Source of the DNA: Lachnospiraceae bacterium AB2028
Lineage (GTDB): Bacteria > Bacillota > Clostridia > Lachnospirales > Lachnospiraceae
Direction of reading: 5' to 3'
Length of the DNA stretch: 64,000 bases
Assembly (NCBI GenBank): GCA_000621425.1
Contig: JHYJ01000008.1
Span: 1-64,000 of the forward strand
This document shows positions 1 through 8,361 of the stretch, piece after piece (position 1 is the stretch's first letter; each line of letters starts with the position of its first letter). The notes below the pieces were generated by a model, which ran no database searches, was not told the origin of the DNA, and was given only the letters and a program-made list of their open reading frames with translations. The position numbers and the translations under genes were made by a program.

Positions 1-71
1 TTCCGGCCTTCGGCATCAAGAATACAGCAGTCATGCTTGTCCTTGGCAATATCGATACCAACATAGATCAT
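1..71 (-). CDS. IS110-family transposase, N-terminal fragment (cut by window edge)
   Basis: Twenty-three codons are visible, starting at 71 with MIYVGIDIAKDKHD and followed by CCILDAEG. This is the first strand of the RuvC-like DEDD domain of IS110 transposases: the D in GIDIAK is the first catalytic acidic residue of the family. A strong ribosome binding site (AAGGAGGA, around 82-89) precedes the ATG. IS110 enzymes are RNA-guided recombinases that move the element as a circular intermediate. The remainder of the gene is outside the window, so intactness cannot be judged. Confidence 0.85.
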   Translation of the reverse strand, partial: MIYVGIDIAKDKHDCCILDAEGR

Positions 72-120
72 AAATGTGATCCTCCTTAAAAAGTATTTGA
101 TGCTGCTGCTATAAAGATCC

Positions 121-262
121 ACAGGGCTCTTTGCATGCTGTAACCTCGTTCTACATAAACCGTCATGCGGTATCTAACTGATTAACAATTAAACAAAGAG
201 ACTGTGGTTGGAGCCTTTCAACAACCGTCTGTGCGGTAGGAGGCTAAAACCAATCCACAGCA
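121..262 (-). ncRNA. Putative IS110 bridge RNA in the transposase leader
   Basis: Read on the minus strand, the leader forms two successive stem-loops. In the first, CTGTGG-A-TTGG (260-250) pairs with CCAACCACAG (211-202), continued by AGCC/GGCT (245-242 with 215-212), enclosing an open internal loop and an apical ACCG/CGGT hairpin (237-234 with 227-224). In the second, CTCTTTG (200-194) pairs with CAAAGAG (133-127), enclosing large unpaired loops and another apical ACCG/CGGT hairpin (171-168 with 162-159). Two consecutive hairpins with internal loops upstream of the transposase is the architecture described for IS110 bridge RNAs, where the loops pair with target and donor DNA. The pairing is seen directly; the function is inferred. 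The exact ends are not known. Confidence 0.6.
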
Positions 263-265
263 TCT

Positions 266-541
266 TCAACAGCATACCCTATACCTATAGAAAAGGTAAA
301 GAATGGGTATGACTATATAATACGAGGATGCTATGCCGGTGTACATAAGGCACCTAATAACTAACTTTTCCCGGGTAAGCCGAAGTGAAATAAGAAATAC
401 AAGAAGCACGGGCACAAGACCCAATGCCACATAAAATGCTTTCTCAGGTCCCATATTTGAGTACACATAAAAAGCATGCAGAAGCACCGCACAAAGAAAC
501 TCTACTATGAATATTGTGACATTCGTCCTAAAAGGAAGCAT
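266..541 (-). CDS. Small hypothetical membrane protein, possibly truncated by IS110
   Basis: The 91-residue protein has three predicted membrane segments (about residues 9-28, 36-52 and 65-86) and a short basic loop between the second and third. I do not recognise the family. It starts 4 bp after the cysteine desulfurase stop codon, with a weak AAGG site inside that gene, so it is probably the last gene of that operon. Its stop codon lies within a few bases of the IS110 leader, and the final residues RYRVCC may not be native: the insertion could have clipped a longer protein. No function can be assigned. Confidence 0.5.
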   Translation of the reverse strand: MLPFRTNVTIFIVEFLCAVLLHAFYVYSNMGPEKAFYVALGLVPVLLVFLISLRLTREKLVIRCLMYTGIASSYYIVIPILYLFYRYRVCC

Positions 542-545
542 AATT

Positions 546-1703
546 TTAGTACCTTGTATATTTTCTAAGTTCCGGCAATTCTTTTGATATCACATCAAGT
601 GTATATTCGATCTCTTCTCTCGTAGTAAAAACTGAAAATGAGAATCTAAGTGTGGAATCCATCAGGGATTTTTCCAGTCCTATTGCCTGAAGCGTATCAG
701 AAACCGTAGCCTTATGCGTCGCACAGGCGCTTCCTGCCGACACATATATTCCTTTCTCTTCCAGCGCATGCAACAACACTTCAGACCTGACTCCACTAAA
801 TGATACACTTAAGATATGTGGAGCACTACCTTCGGTCATTGGTCCGTTCAGCTGTACGCCTTCCATCTCCGACAGCCTTTCACCAAAGTACTTTTTCAGA
901 CTCCGTAAAGATTCTTCTTCTTTTTCCATTTCTCCACAGAGCTTTTCTGCCGCCAATGCCATACCGGCTATTCCCGGTACATTTTCCGTTCCTGACCGCA
1001 TTCCGGCCTGCTGGCCACCACCGAATATGACCGGTGCAAGTTTTAACTTTTCATCCGCAAACAAAAAACCAACACCCTTGGGTCCGTGTATCTTATGCCC
1101 ACTTACACTCATCAGGTCTATTCCTGCGCTGTGCGGAAATATAGGCATCTTTCCGAATCCCTGCACTGCATCCACATGAAATGTCACTCCCGGATACTTT
1201 TTCTTAAGCACCCCTCCAATGGTTTCTACGGGCTGAACTGCACCGATCTCATTATTTGTGTGCATGATGGAAACAAGCACTGTCTTATCGTTTATCGCCT
1301 TCTCAACAGTTTCAACAGATACGTGTCCCTCAGAATCCACAGGCAGATATGTCACGCTGCAGCCTTCTTCCCTTTCCAGATATTCCATTGTTCTGAGAAC
1401 TGCAGGATGTTCTATCTGCGTAGTTATCAGATGGTTTCCCTGACGCCGCTTAGCATGTACGGTACCGATAAGTGCCAGGTTATCGCTCTCCGTCCCGCCG
1501 GAAGTATAAATGATTTCCTGTGGCTTACATCTAAGTATCTTAGAAAGCGTCTTTCCTGCTTTTCTTAAATAATCCTCAGCTTCGACACCTTTCCTATGTG
1601 CACTGGATGGATTGCCGTAATCTTCGGTATAAATTTTATTCATAAGTTCCGCCACTTCAGGAAATACCCTTGTGGTAGCCGAATTATCAAGATAAATTTC
1701 CAT
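546..1703 (-). CDS. Cysteine desulfurase, NifS/IscS family
   Basis: This PLP-dependent enzyme removes sulfur from cysteine as a persulfide for Fe-S clusters or thiolated tRNA. The 385-residue protein opens with MEIYLDNSATT, the family signature. The PLP-binding lysine is K204 in SGHKIHGPKG, and the persulfide-carrying cysteine is C327 in the loop SAGSACATH. The TSGGTESDN motif near residue 70 binds the cofactor phosphate. I chose the ATG at 1703 because AGAGGA lies just upstream; an in-frame ATG at 1718 has only a poor site. No iscU or thiI is adjacent, so the sulfur acceptor cannot be named. The rsmE gene ends 23 bp upstream and a small membrane protein follows. Confidence 0.93.
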   Translation of the reverse strand: MEIYLDNSATTRVFPEVAELMNKIYTEDYGNPSSAHRKGVEAEDYLRKAGKTLSKILRCKPQEIIYTSGGTESDNLALIGTVHAKRRQGNHLITTQIEHPAVLRTMEYLEREEGCSVTYLPVDSEGHVSVETVEKAINDKTVLVSIMHTNNEIGAVQPVETIGGVLKKKYPGVTFHVDAVQGFGKMPIFPHSAGIDLMSVSGHKIHGPKGVGFLFADEKLKLAPVIFGGGQQAGMRSGTENVPGIAGMALAAEKLCGEMEKEEESLRSLKKYFGERLSEMEGVQLNGPMTEGSAPHILSVSFSGVRSEVLLHALEEKGIYVSAGSACATHKATVSDTLQAIGLEKSLMDSTLRFSFSVFTTREEIEYTLDVISKELPELRKYTRY

Positions 1704-1726
1704 TTCGTCCTCTTTCATTTACAACC

Positions 1727-2497
1727 CTAATTCACAGATCCTTTTTCAAGCTCATACATAAGTATTGAAAGTATTGTAAGCCCGGCAGTTTCTGTCCTTA
1801 GTATCCTGCGGCCAAGAGATATAGGTGTGATTCCCTTTTCTTCAGCAAGCTTTATCTCATCTTCCGTAAAGCCACCCTCCGGGCCGATAAATATTCCAAC
1901 CGTCGGTCTTTTCTCACTTTCCGCCGGTTCTTTCACTCTATTTATAAATTCTGCAGTAGCTCCCATTCCTTCTGCCAGTTCATAAGGGATAGCTGCAACA
2001 GACATTTTTTCCGCCTCTGCCACAGCCGCAGAAAATTCTATCGGCATCAAAACTTCAGGGATAACACTGCGCTTGCTCTGCTCTGCCGCTGAAGACGCTA
2101 TCTTCTGCCACCGTTCACGCTTTGCCCCCGCCTTCTTATCATCTAATTTTACAACACACCGCCCCGTTGCCACCGGAACTATCCTTGTGGCGCCAAGTTC
2201 AACCGCCTTCTGTACGATCAGATCCATCTTATCAGATTTAGGAAGACCCTGAAAGAGAACTATCTCCACCGGCAGCTCCACACCTGCTTCCTTTACAAAC
2301 ATAAGCCTGCATATAACTTCATCGTCCTGAATACTGGCTATTTCCGCTCTGTACTCATTGTCATCCACACCGTTGCTTATGCTTATCTCTTCCCCCGTCT
2401 TCATGCGAAGTACGTTCTTTATGTGATTTACATCCTCGCCACGGATAATAATCTCGTTGCCGTTTATATTTTCCGGTGCTGTAAAAAAATGCTGCAT
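1727..2497 (-). CDS. rsmE: 16S rRNA (uracil1498-N3)-methyltransferase RsmE
   Basis: RsmE is a SPOUT-class (knotted) methyltransferase that methylates U1498 of 16S rRNA using S-adenosylmethionine. The 256-residue protein has the usual length. It shows an N-terminal PUA-like part, the stretch LPKSDKMDLIVQKAVELG (85-102), and the knot motifs IGPEGGF (204-210) and LGRRILRTETAG (228-239) that bind the methyl donor. It begins 6 bp after prmA. The prmA-rsmE pair is a common arrangement in Firmicutes, often downstream of dnaJ, though here it is preceded by a glycogen gene. Confidence 0.95.
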   Translation of the reverse strand: MQHFFTAPENINGNEIIIRGEDVNHIKNVLRMKTGEEISISNGVDDNEYRAEIASIQDDEVICRLMFVKEAGVELPVEIVLFQGLPKSDKMDLIVQKAVELGATRIVPVATGRCVVKLDDKKAGAKRERWQKIASSAAEQSKRSVIPEVLMPIEFSAAVAEAEKMSVAAIPYELAEGMGATAEFINRVKEPAESEKRPTVGIFIGPEGGFTEDEIKLAEEKGITPISLGRRILRTETAGLTILSILMYELEKGSVN

Positions 2498-2503
2498 TTT
2501 AAC

Positions 2504-3493
2504 CTATCCCTTGTATACACCCGTCACGCTACGCCATTCTCCCTGGGCAGAAATATCCACCACATCAAAACCGTTAGCCTTCATTGTATCAGCCACCAGA
2601 TTTTCTTTTCCTTCTATAATGCCGGATGTTATAAATACTCCGTTCTTTTTTATGAACCGGACCACGACAGGAGTCAATGGTACTAATACATCAGCCAGGA
2701 TATTTGCACTTACTATATCAAACCGACTGCCATCATTACTTTCCAACACACTATCGCATACTGCATCATCTCCGATGACATTTCCTATAATGAGATCAAA
2801 GTTGCTTTTATCTACACTATTCTGCTCCAGATTGTCCGCTACTGCTGCTATCGCACATTCATCCAGATCGGTTCCTGTTACCCGCTTTGCACCAAACATC
2901 AATGAAAGGATTCCAAGAATGCCACTACCAGTCCCCACATCCAGCAAAGTCTTGCTGCTGTCAACATACTTCCTTAACTGCCTAATGCAGAGCTGTGTTG
3001 TCTCATGCATTCCTGTGCCAAAAGCAGTACCCGGATCTATATGAAGAATCATCCTATCTTTATCTTCCTCTGATGCAGTTTCCCAGGAAGGTATCACAAG
3101 TATATCGTCCACATAGAACTGATGGAAATACTGTTTCCAGTTGTTGATCCAGTCTATATCCTCTGTTTCAGACACTTCCACATTTCCGGTACCTATATCA
3201 AAAAATGCAGAATTATCATCCAGCACTTCCCTTATCTTAGCTATTGTCTCTTCTGTAAGATTTTTCTTCTTCGCCTCATCAGCCGGCGCCTCTACAAAGA
3301 AACTTAAATACGCCTTACCATCGTCAGGCTGTACGTCCGGCAGAATATCAACAAACATCCTTTCCTTATCTAACGCGCTCAACGGCTGTTTGTCTTCTAT
3401 CTGCGCCCCTTCCAGGCCGCAGTCATACAGGTCGGATATAAGAATATCCTCAGCTTCCTCCGTTGTCTCTATCCTGAATTTAAGCCACTTCAT
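2504..3493 (-). CDS. prmA: Ribosomal protein L11 methyltransferase PrmA
   Basis: PrmA trimethylates lysines and the N-terminus of ribosomal protein L11. The 329-residue sequence has an N-terminal L11-recognition domain and a C-terminal class I SAM-dependent domain. The conserved DPGTAFGTGMHE (153-164) and the SAM-binding loop DVGTGSGILG (185-194) are intact, followed by the SANILADVL motif typical of PrmA. A good AAAGGAG site precedes the ATG. It lies 12 bp downstream of the glycogen debranching gene and 6 bp upstream of rsmE, so all three are probably cotranscribed. Confidence 0.95.
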   Translation of the reverse strand: MKWLKFRIETTEEAEDILISDLYDCGLEGAQIEDKQPLSALDKERMFVDILPDVQPDDGKAYLSFFVEAPADEAKKKNLTEETIAKIREVLDDNSAFFDIGTGNVEVSETEDIDWINNWKQYFHQFYVDDILVIPSWETASEEDKDRMILHIDPGTAFGTGMHETTQLCIRQLRKYVDSSKTLLDVGTGSGILGILSLMFGAKRVTGTDLDECAIAAVADNLEQNSVDKSNFDLIIGNVIGDDAVCDSVLESNDGSRFDIVSANILADVLVPLTPVVVRFIKKNGVFITSGIIEGKENLVADTMKANGFDVVDISAQGEWRSVTGVYKG

Positions 3494-3505
3494 ATCCCCG
3501 CTCCT

Positions 3506-5722
3506 TTATCTTTTGATTGCCTCAAAAATTATTACACTACGTTCCATAATACGGTACTCATCAGAATGCCGCTCGCCGGTTTCCATTTCCGCCATCTCGT
3601 CATCCATCCATCCGGCCATAGGATCGCGTTCATATGTATCCACTACCCGCCTCCAGCTGTAACCTGATTCTGCAGGTAATGCCGGAAGTCTTACAGTAAG
3701 CGGTTCCCAGTAAGAATTTATCGCAAGATATACCGCCTGATCCACCTGCGTCTTTTCATTTTCTCCGGCAAACATAACGCCTATATAATGTGAATCAGCC
3801 GCATACTTCCCATCCCAGGGCTTTGTCCCATGATTGGACATCTCAGGATATCCGAAAGCACCGTTCCTACACTTCTTTCTTATGCAGTCATGATCTTTAC
3901 GGAACCTTATCATGTATTTGAAGAAATCAAACAGCTCACCGTTCCTGCTTAAGTCTTCCCAGTTAAGCCAGGAAATAAAATTATCCTGACAGTATGCATT
4001 GTTATTGCCGCCCTGGGAATTACCAAATTCATCTCCCATGTAGAACATAGGCGTTCCCCGGCTGCACAAAAGCACTGCTGCAGCATTCATCACCATTCTC
4101 TTACGTAACTTGTTTATCTCCGGATCCGAAGTTTCTCCCTCTACACCGCAGTTCCAGCTCCGATTATCATCCGCTCCGTCCGTATTGTCCCAGTTGTTTT
4201 CCTCGTTATGTTTTCTGTCATAAGTATACAGATCATGAAGAGTGAAACCGTCATGGCAGGTCAGGAAATTAACCGATGCAGCAGCCCCCCTGTTTTCAGG
4301 AAGGTACATATCCGGCGAACCCATTATCCTGCATGCAGCCGCAGCAGCAAATCCATTATCACCTTTCAAGAATGACCTCAGGTCATCGCGGTATCTTCCG
4401 TTCCATTCTGCCCATCTGTTCCATGAAGGGAAAGATCCCACCTGATAGAGACCGCCTGCATCCCAGGCTTCGGCTATAAGCTTTACGCCGCCAAGTATTG
4501 GATCAAAAGCCAGTCCCTGCAGCAAAGGCGGTTTGCTCATGGGAGAACCGTCCTCGTTTCGTCCCAGTATTGTAGCAAGATCGAACCTGAAACCGTCCAC
4601 ATGGTAAACAGTCACCCAGTACCTTAAGCAGTCCATGATAAGACGCTGCACGATAGGATGATTACAGTTAAGGGTATTTCCGCAGCCGCTGAAATTATAA
4701 TACTTTCCATCCGGAGTAAGCATGTAATAAATATTATTGTCTATGCCCTTAAAGCTGAAGGACGGGCCTCTCTCGTCCCCCTCTGCCGTGTGGTTGAATA
4801 CAACATCTAACAGTACATCTATCCCATGCTCATGGCATACTTTGACAAGTTTCTTAAGCTCTGTTCCTTCCCTGTTATATTCAGTGTCTGCCGCATAACT
4901 GGTATTAGGGGCAAAGAAACATACCGTATTATATCCCCAGTAATCTATAAGCTCCCTGCCGTAAAAATCCCTGTGGGGAAGGGTCTCATCAAACTCAAAT
5001 ACAGGCATCAGCTCTATTGCCGTAACGCCTAAGCGCTCAAGGTACGGGAGCTTTTCCATTATGCCTTCAAATGTTCCGTGATGTTCAACACCTGATGATC
5101 CGGCCTGGGTAAAGCCCCTTACATGCATTTCATAGATTATAAGGTCTTCCATCTGGTTGGCAGAGTTGCCCTGCACGCCCCAGTCAAAATCATTTCTGAC
5201 AACGCGGCCCTTATATAAACCCACATTGTGGGATCCCCACTTGCTCTGGCCAGTCACGGCCCTGGCATAAGGATCCAGCACCACATTGTTCTTATCAAAC
5301 AGCAGTCCTTTTTTCGGATCATAAGGTCCGTCAAAACGGTATGCGTATTCAAACTCTTCAATATCAAGGTCAAAAACTATCATCGACCAGACATTACCGA
5401 TACGGTATTTCTCCGGAAACGGAAGGACAGCATAAGGTTCATCTGCTTCCCGCTTGTACAAAAGCAGTTCACAGTATGTTGCCTGATTTGAAAAAATAGT
5501 GAAATTAACGCCGCTGGGAATAGCGGTTGCCCCGTTTATCTCGTAAAAACCGGGCCTTACATCAAAGCCCGAAATTTTATCATAGGGCCTCATATGCACA
5601 TGCCCGTATATAGACGCAGATGCAGGCACTGATATCATGCTTTTTGCCGTATCAAGTATTGCAGCGGCACTTTTGTCCCTGTCTGAAACCTTTTTTTCGG
5701 CTTTACTTTTTTTCTGTGCCAT
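3506..5722 (-). CDS. glgX: Glycogen debranching enzyme / isoamylase, GH13 (GlgX-like)
   Basis: This GH13 enzyme hydrolyses alpha-1,6 branches of glycogen or starch-like glucans. An N-terminal CBM48-type domain (to about residue 180) precedes a (beta/alpha)8 barrel. Catalytic motifs are visible: DVVFNHT near 306, the nucleophile in GFRFDLATI near 380, the acid/base glutamate in IAEAWD near 417, and the transition-state aspartate in TCHDG near 489. At 738 residues it is close to GlgX and isoamylase. The start overlaps the end of pseF by 20 nt, with a GGTGGGGG stretch as possible ribosome binding site. GlgX and bacterial isoamylase cannot be separated by inspection. A branching enzyme gene lies 6.6 kb away in the same orientation, but no glgA, glgC or glgP is in the window. 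Confidence 0.88.
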   Translation of the reverse strand: MAQKKSKAEKKVSDRDKSAAAILDTAKSMISVPASASIYGHVHMRPYDKISGFDVRPGFYEINGATAIPSGVNFTIFSNQATYCELLLYKREADEPYAVLPFPEKYRIGNVWSMIVFDLDIEEFEYAYRFDGPYDPKKGLLFDKNNVVLDPYARAVTGQSKWGSHNVGLYKGRVVRNDFDWGVQGNSANQMEDLIIYEMHVRGFTQAGSSGVEHHGTFEGIMEKLPYLERLGVTAIELMPVFEFDETLPHRDFYGRELIDYWGYNTVCFFAPNTSYAADTEYNREGTELKKLVKVCHEHGIDVLLDVVFNHTAEGDERGPSFSFKGIDNNIYYMLTPDGKYYNFSGCGNTLNCNHPIVQRLIMDCLRYWVTVYHVDGFRFDLATILGRNEDGSPMSKPPLLQGLAFDPILGGVKLIAEAWDAGGLYQVGSFPSWNRWAEWNGRYRDDLRSFLKGDNGFAAAAACRIMGSPDMYLPENRGAAASVNFLTCHDGFTLHDLYTYDRKHNEENNWDNTDGADDNRSWNCGVEGETSDPEINKLRKRMVMNAAAVLLCSRGTPMFYMGDEFGNSQGGNNNAYCQDNFISWLNWEDLSRNGELFDFFKYMIRFRKDHDCIRKKCRNGAFGYPEMSNHGTKPWDGKYAADSHYIGVMFAGENEKTQVDQAVYLAINSYWEPLTVRLPALPAESGYSWRRVVDTYERDPMAGWMDDEMAEMETGERHSDEYRIMERSVIIFEAIKR

Positions 5723-6401
5723 ATGTAGCCCCCACCATATTTCTGTATTTCATCTCAGCGATCACCCAGTCTTCCTCATTATCTATATCCTGAACCTCAG
5801 TTTCAGGGACAATAAGGGGTGCATAGGTTTCGACGTTAAATTCAGTTCCCTTAACTTTATAAAAATAGAACTGACCACAGTCATGATAAACAGGCTCCAG
5901 GTCCTGAGATCTGGCAGTACGGAATTCGGGATACTGATATACAAGTTTCCCGTCCCTTATCACATTTGCCCTCTGGGGCGGAAATGAAAAACGCACAACA
6001 GGCATAACACCATCAGCATCAGATGACACCAGCAGTTCGTATGCCGCCTTGAGCTTATTCGCATTAACAAAAGGAGCCGTAGGATAGATACAACAGAGCT
6101 CACTAAAGCTCTTCCCCTGCGTCTCATAATTAACAAGGACTTCCTTCAGCACATCAGCCGTAGTCGCATGATCCCCTGATGTAGCTTCACTACGCATAAA
6201 AGGAATCTGTGCACCGGCAGCTCCGGCTATATCTGCTATTTCTTTGCTGTCAGTACTAACCATCACTTCATCAAACAGTCCGCTCTCCAAAGCAGCTTCT
6301 ATGGAATAGCATATTATGGGCTTTCCGCAAAAATCCCGTATATTCTTTCCTTTTATTCTCTTAGAACCGCCTCTTGCGGTTATAACTGCAATGCAGCTCA
6401 T
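5703..6401 (-). CDS. pseF: Pseudaminic acid cytidylyltransferase PseF
   Basis: The enzyme activates a nine-carbon acidic sugar with CTP, giving CMP-pseudaminic acid for flagellin glycosylation or surface glycans. The 232-residue protein has the nucleotide-binding start ITARGGSKRIKGKN (7-20), conserved in CMP-sialate synthetases, and the C-terminal stretch RSQDLEP-YHDCGQFYFY (about 165-183), which resembles PseF more than NeuA. None of the other pse genes is in the window, so the pathway must be encoded elsewhere. Its last 20 nt overlap the start of the debranching gene. A hairpin at 6447-6474 separates it from the upstream gene. An N-acetylneuraminate or legionaminate substrate is possible but less likely. 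Confidence 0.82.
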   Translation of the reverse strand: MSCIAVITARGGSKRIKGKNIRDFCGKPIICYSIEAALESGLFDEVMVSTDSKEIADIAGAAGAQIPFMRSEATSGDHATTADVLKEVLVNYETQGKSFSELCCIYPTAPFVNANKLKAAYELLVSSDADGVMPVVRFSFPPQRANVIRDGKLVYQYPEFRTARSQDLEPVYHDCGQFYFYKVKGTEFNVETYAPLIVPETEVQDIDNEEDWVIAEMKYRNMVGATYGTEKK

Positions 6402-6446
6402 AACTACACCCTCACTTCAGGAATAAATATCCCCGCCTACACAAAT

Positions 6447-6474
6447 CGAGTAGGGCGGTATGACGCCCTACTCG
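6447..6474. terminator. Perfect 11-bp hairpin, possible terminator
   Basis: CGAGTAGGGCG is followed by a 6-nt loop and its exact complement, 30 bp downstream of the stop codon of the gene at 6504-7328. Only a short ATTT follows on the minus strand, so termination would be weak. A processing or mRNA-stabilising stem before pseF is an alternative. Confidence 0.5.
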
Positions 6475-6503
6475 TTACATATCAATGATCATTTATTATG
6501 TTT

Positions 6504-7328
6504 TTAATTACCGGTAGCCACCTGTATCTGTACTTCTACGGAACCTTCACGGGCATTCTGTTCAGCCTGCTCAACATTCATCATGCCCTCAACCCATTCC
6601 TTCTGAAGCTTTGAATCCTTTGATTCCGGACCGAAGGCTCCATTTATCATAGCCTCAGTCTCTTCATTCTCTTTGGCAGCTTTTACCCCGTTCATCATGT
6701 CCTTTGAGAAGGCCTCATTTTCATCCTGCTTTGCGCTTATCTCATTTTCCTTGGCCTCTACTGCCTTATCGTAATCCTGCTTGGATACTATACCGTCCCT
6801 GTACATCTGCTCTAACTTGCTGTCACTTAAGCCGGTCATTGATATCTCGGCAGCTTCACGGTCTTCCTCGTTTTCTTTGATTTCTTCACGAATCTCAGAA
6901 CGTCTTTCTGCACGTTCTTCATTAGCCCTGCGAAGCATTTCAGCCTTTGAATCATCAGAAACAGGATTTTTATCTTCTGTCTCTGTTTCAGCAACTTTGC
7001 CTACTTCCTCCGCCTTTTTTTCGTCCTCATTACCGGTCACGCCTTCATTTTTAGTTCCCTTGTCAATAACAATGCCACCTGCTGATAACTCAGCCGCAGC
7101 CTTATCAACTTCTACGGTGTCACCGTCTTCGGAAACAGACACTACGTCCTTGTTCAGTGCCGCTGCCCTTTCAGCTGACTTGTCAGGCTTTAATTCCTGA
7201 GTATGGTCAGGATTCTTGTCCGGTTTCTCAGCCTGAGTAACAGGCTTATTAAGCTCAACTGTATTTGCCCCTTTTATAAATGTAGGGGTAACAGCCGGTG
7301 AACTGGCATTTATAGGTGATATATTCAT
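6504..7328 (-). CDS. Hypothetical acidic, coiled-coil-rich protein
   Basis: I do not recognise this 274-residue protein. It has no signal peptide or membrane segment. The N-terminus (MNISPINASSP) is followed by a low-complexity, Lys/Glu/Asp-rich region to about residue 110, then a heptad-like charged helix (about 120-235) with runs such as RANEERAERRSEIREEIKE. The start at 7328 is chosen because GGAAGGAGGCG lies just upstream; an earlier in-frame ATG at 7355 lacks a site. Standing alone between the folate genes and pseF, it may be a secreted or cytoplasmic scaffold linked to the flagellum, but that is a guess from the N-terminus and context only. Confidence 0.7.
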   Translation of the reverse strand: MNISPINASSPAVTPTFIKGANTVELNKPVTQAEKPDKNPDHTQELKPDKSAERAAALNKDVVSVSEDGDTVEVDKAAAELSAGGIVIDKGTKNEGVTGNEDEKKAEEVGKVAETETEDKNPVSDDSKAEMLRRANEERAERRSEIREEIKENEEDREAAEISMTGLSDSKLEQMYRDGIVSKQDYDKAVEAKENEISAKQDENEAFSKDMMNGVKAAKENEETEAMINGAFGPESKDSKLQKEWVEGMMNVEQAEQNAREGSVEVQIQVATGN

Positions 7329-7457
7329 AAGCGACGCCTCCTTCCATGGATACATTTGCGCTCAGCATAGCTGAACAATACACATTCAGCCACAAAAACA
7401 GATACCTACTGTCACTTTATCATATTTTTTAATATTTTTCCACAAAATTAATGTATT

Positions 7458-8303
7458 TTATTTGCATTTTTTCATTATTTTCAACAACTGTTCCGTTGTC
7501 ATATGCAAAATAGGATGAACCATACCCGGTGCCAGCTCATTTAACGGTTCCAGTACAAAATCCCTGTTCTGCATATCCGGATGGGGAACCGACAGCCGAT
7601 CCGTATCTATTACATCATGGTCATAATATATAATGTCCAGGTCCAGCGTCCTGTCCCCCCAGTGCACTTCACGGGTCCGTCCAAAACCCTGCTCTACTGA
7701 ATGCAGGCAGTCAAGCAGTTCCTCCGGCTCGTAAAAAGTTTCCGCCATCAACATTCCGTTATAGAACTTATTCTTAGCCACTCCGCCATAGGGTTCAGTA
7801 ACGATATCGCTTGATTTTTTTATGATTTCTATCTCAGGATCATCGGACAGGAGTTTTACGGCACCTCCTATTATCTCAGGGCTTTCAAGAACCTTTCCGG
7901 CCATCTCATATCCCATGCTTGAACCATAGGCTATGAAAACCTTATGCCTTCCGCGGCTCATTTTCACGGACACAGATTCGAAGTTTGCGTTAATCGGTGC
8001 ATCAGGCTTTCTCATCTCTATGGTAATGCGTTTTATCATTTTGTAATTAGACAGAATATGGACTATCAGATGCCTTGTTGCCGCCTCTATGAGATCATAG
8101 CTCCCGGCCTGCATTTCCTTTACCATCACCTCGCAAAGTTCTGCATAGCTTACCGTATCATTCAGGTCATCAGACATACCTGCCCGCCCCATAGGAAGTT
8201 CAATGACAGCATTGATGTAGAAATACTGTCCCTCCTTTTTTTCGCTCTGCAGCACGCCATGATTGGCAAACACTTTTAGATTTTCTATCCTTATCTCGTC
8301 CAA
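7458..8303 (-). CDS. folK: Fused dihydroneopterin aldolase / HPPK (FolB-FolK)
   Basis: This single 281-residue protein carries two consecutive steps of folate synthesis. Residues 1-115 are dihydroneopterin aldolase (FolB), with the FANHGVLQSEKKEGQ segment at 12-26. Residues about 122-275 are 6-hydroxymethyl-7,8-dihydropterin pyrophosphokinase (FolK), with the signature RTREVHWGDRTLDLDIIYY around 208-226, where the paired aspartates bind magnesium-ATP. The stop codon lies just before an AT-rich stretch with no clear GC-rich terminator. It is the last gene of the folC-folE-folP-folBK series. Such fusions occur in several Firmicutes. Confidence 0.95.
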   Translation of the reverse strand: MDEIRIENLKVFANHGVLQSEKKEGQYFYINAVIELPMGRAGMSDDLNDTVSYAELCEVMVKEMQAGSYDLIEAATRHLIVHILSNYKMIKRITIEMRKPDAPINANFESVSVKMSRGRHKVFIAYGSSMGYEMAGKVLESPEIIGGAVKLLSDDPEIEIIKKSSDIVTEPYGGVAKNKFYNGMLMAETFYEPEELLDCLHSVEQGFGRTREVHWGDRTLDLDIIYYDHDVIDTDRLSVPHPDMQNRDFVLEPLNELAPGMVHPILHMTTEQLLKIMKKCK

Positions 8304-8361
8304 GCTTTAATCATTCCTTTTCCTGAATTATAAGACCGCCACATCTTCAGATTGCTTGACT

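Larger units (their letters stand above)
1..262 (-). mobile_element. IS110-family insertion sequence, left end (truncated by window)
   Basis: The first 71 bases encode, on the minus strand, the start of an IS110-type transposase, and the next ~190 bases are non-coding and highly structured, as in the long leader of IS110-group elements. The rest of the element lies beyond the window's left edge. No terminal inverted repeats are visible, which is normal for this family, so the outer boundary near 262-268 is only estimated from where the structured leader stops and the neighbouring membrane-protein ORF ends. Confidence 0.75.
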
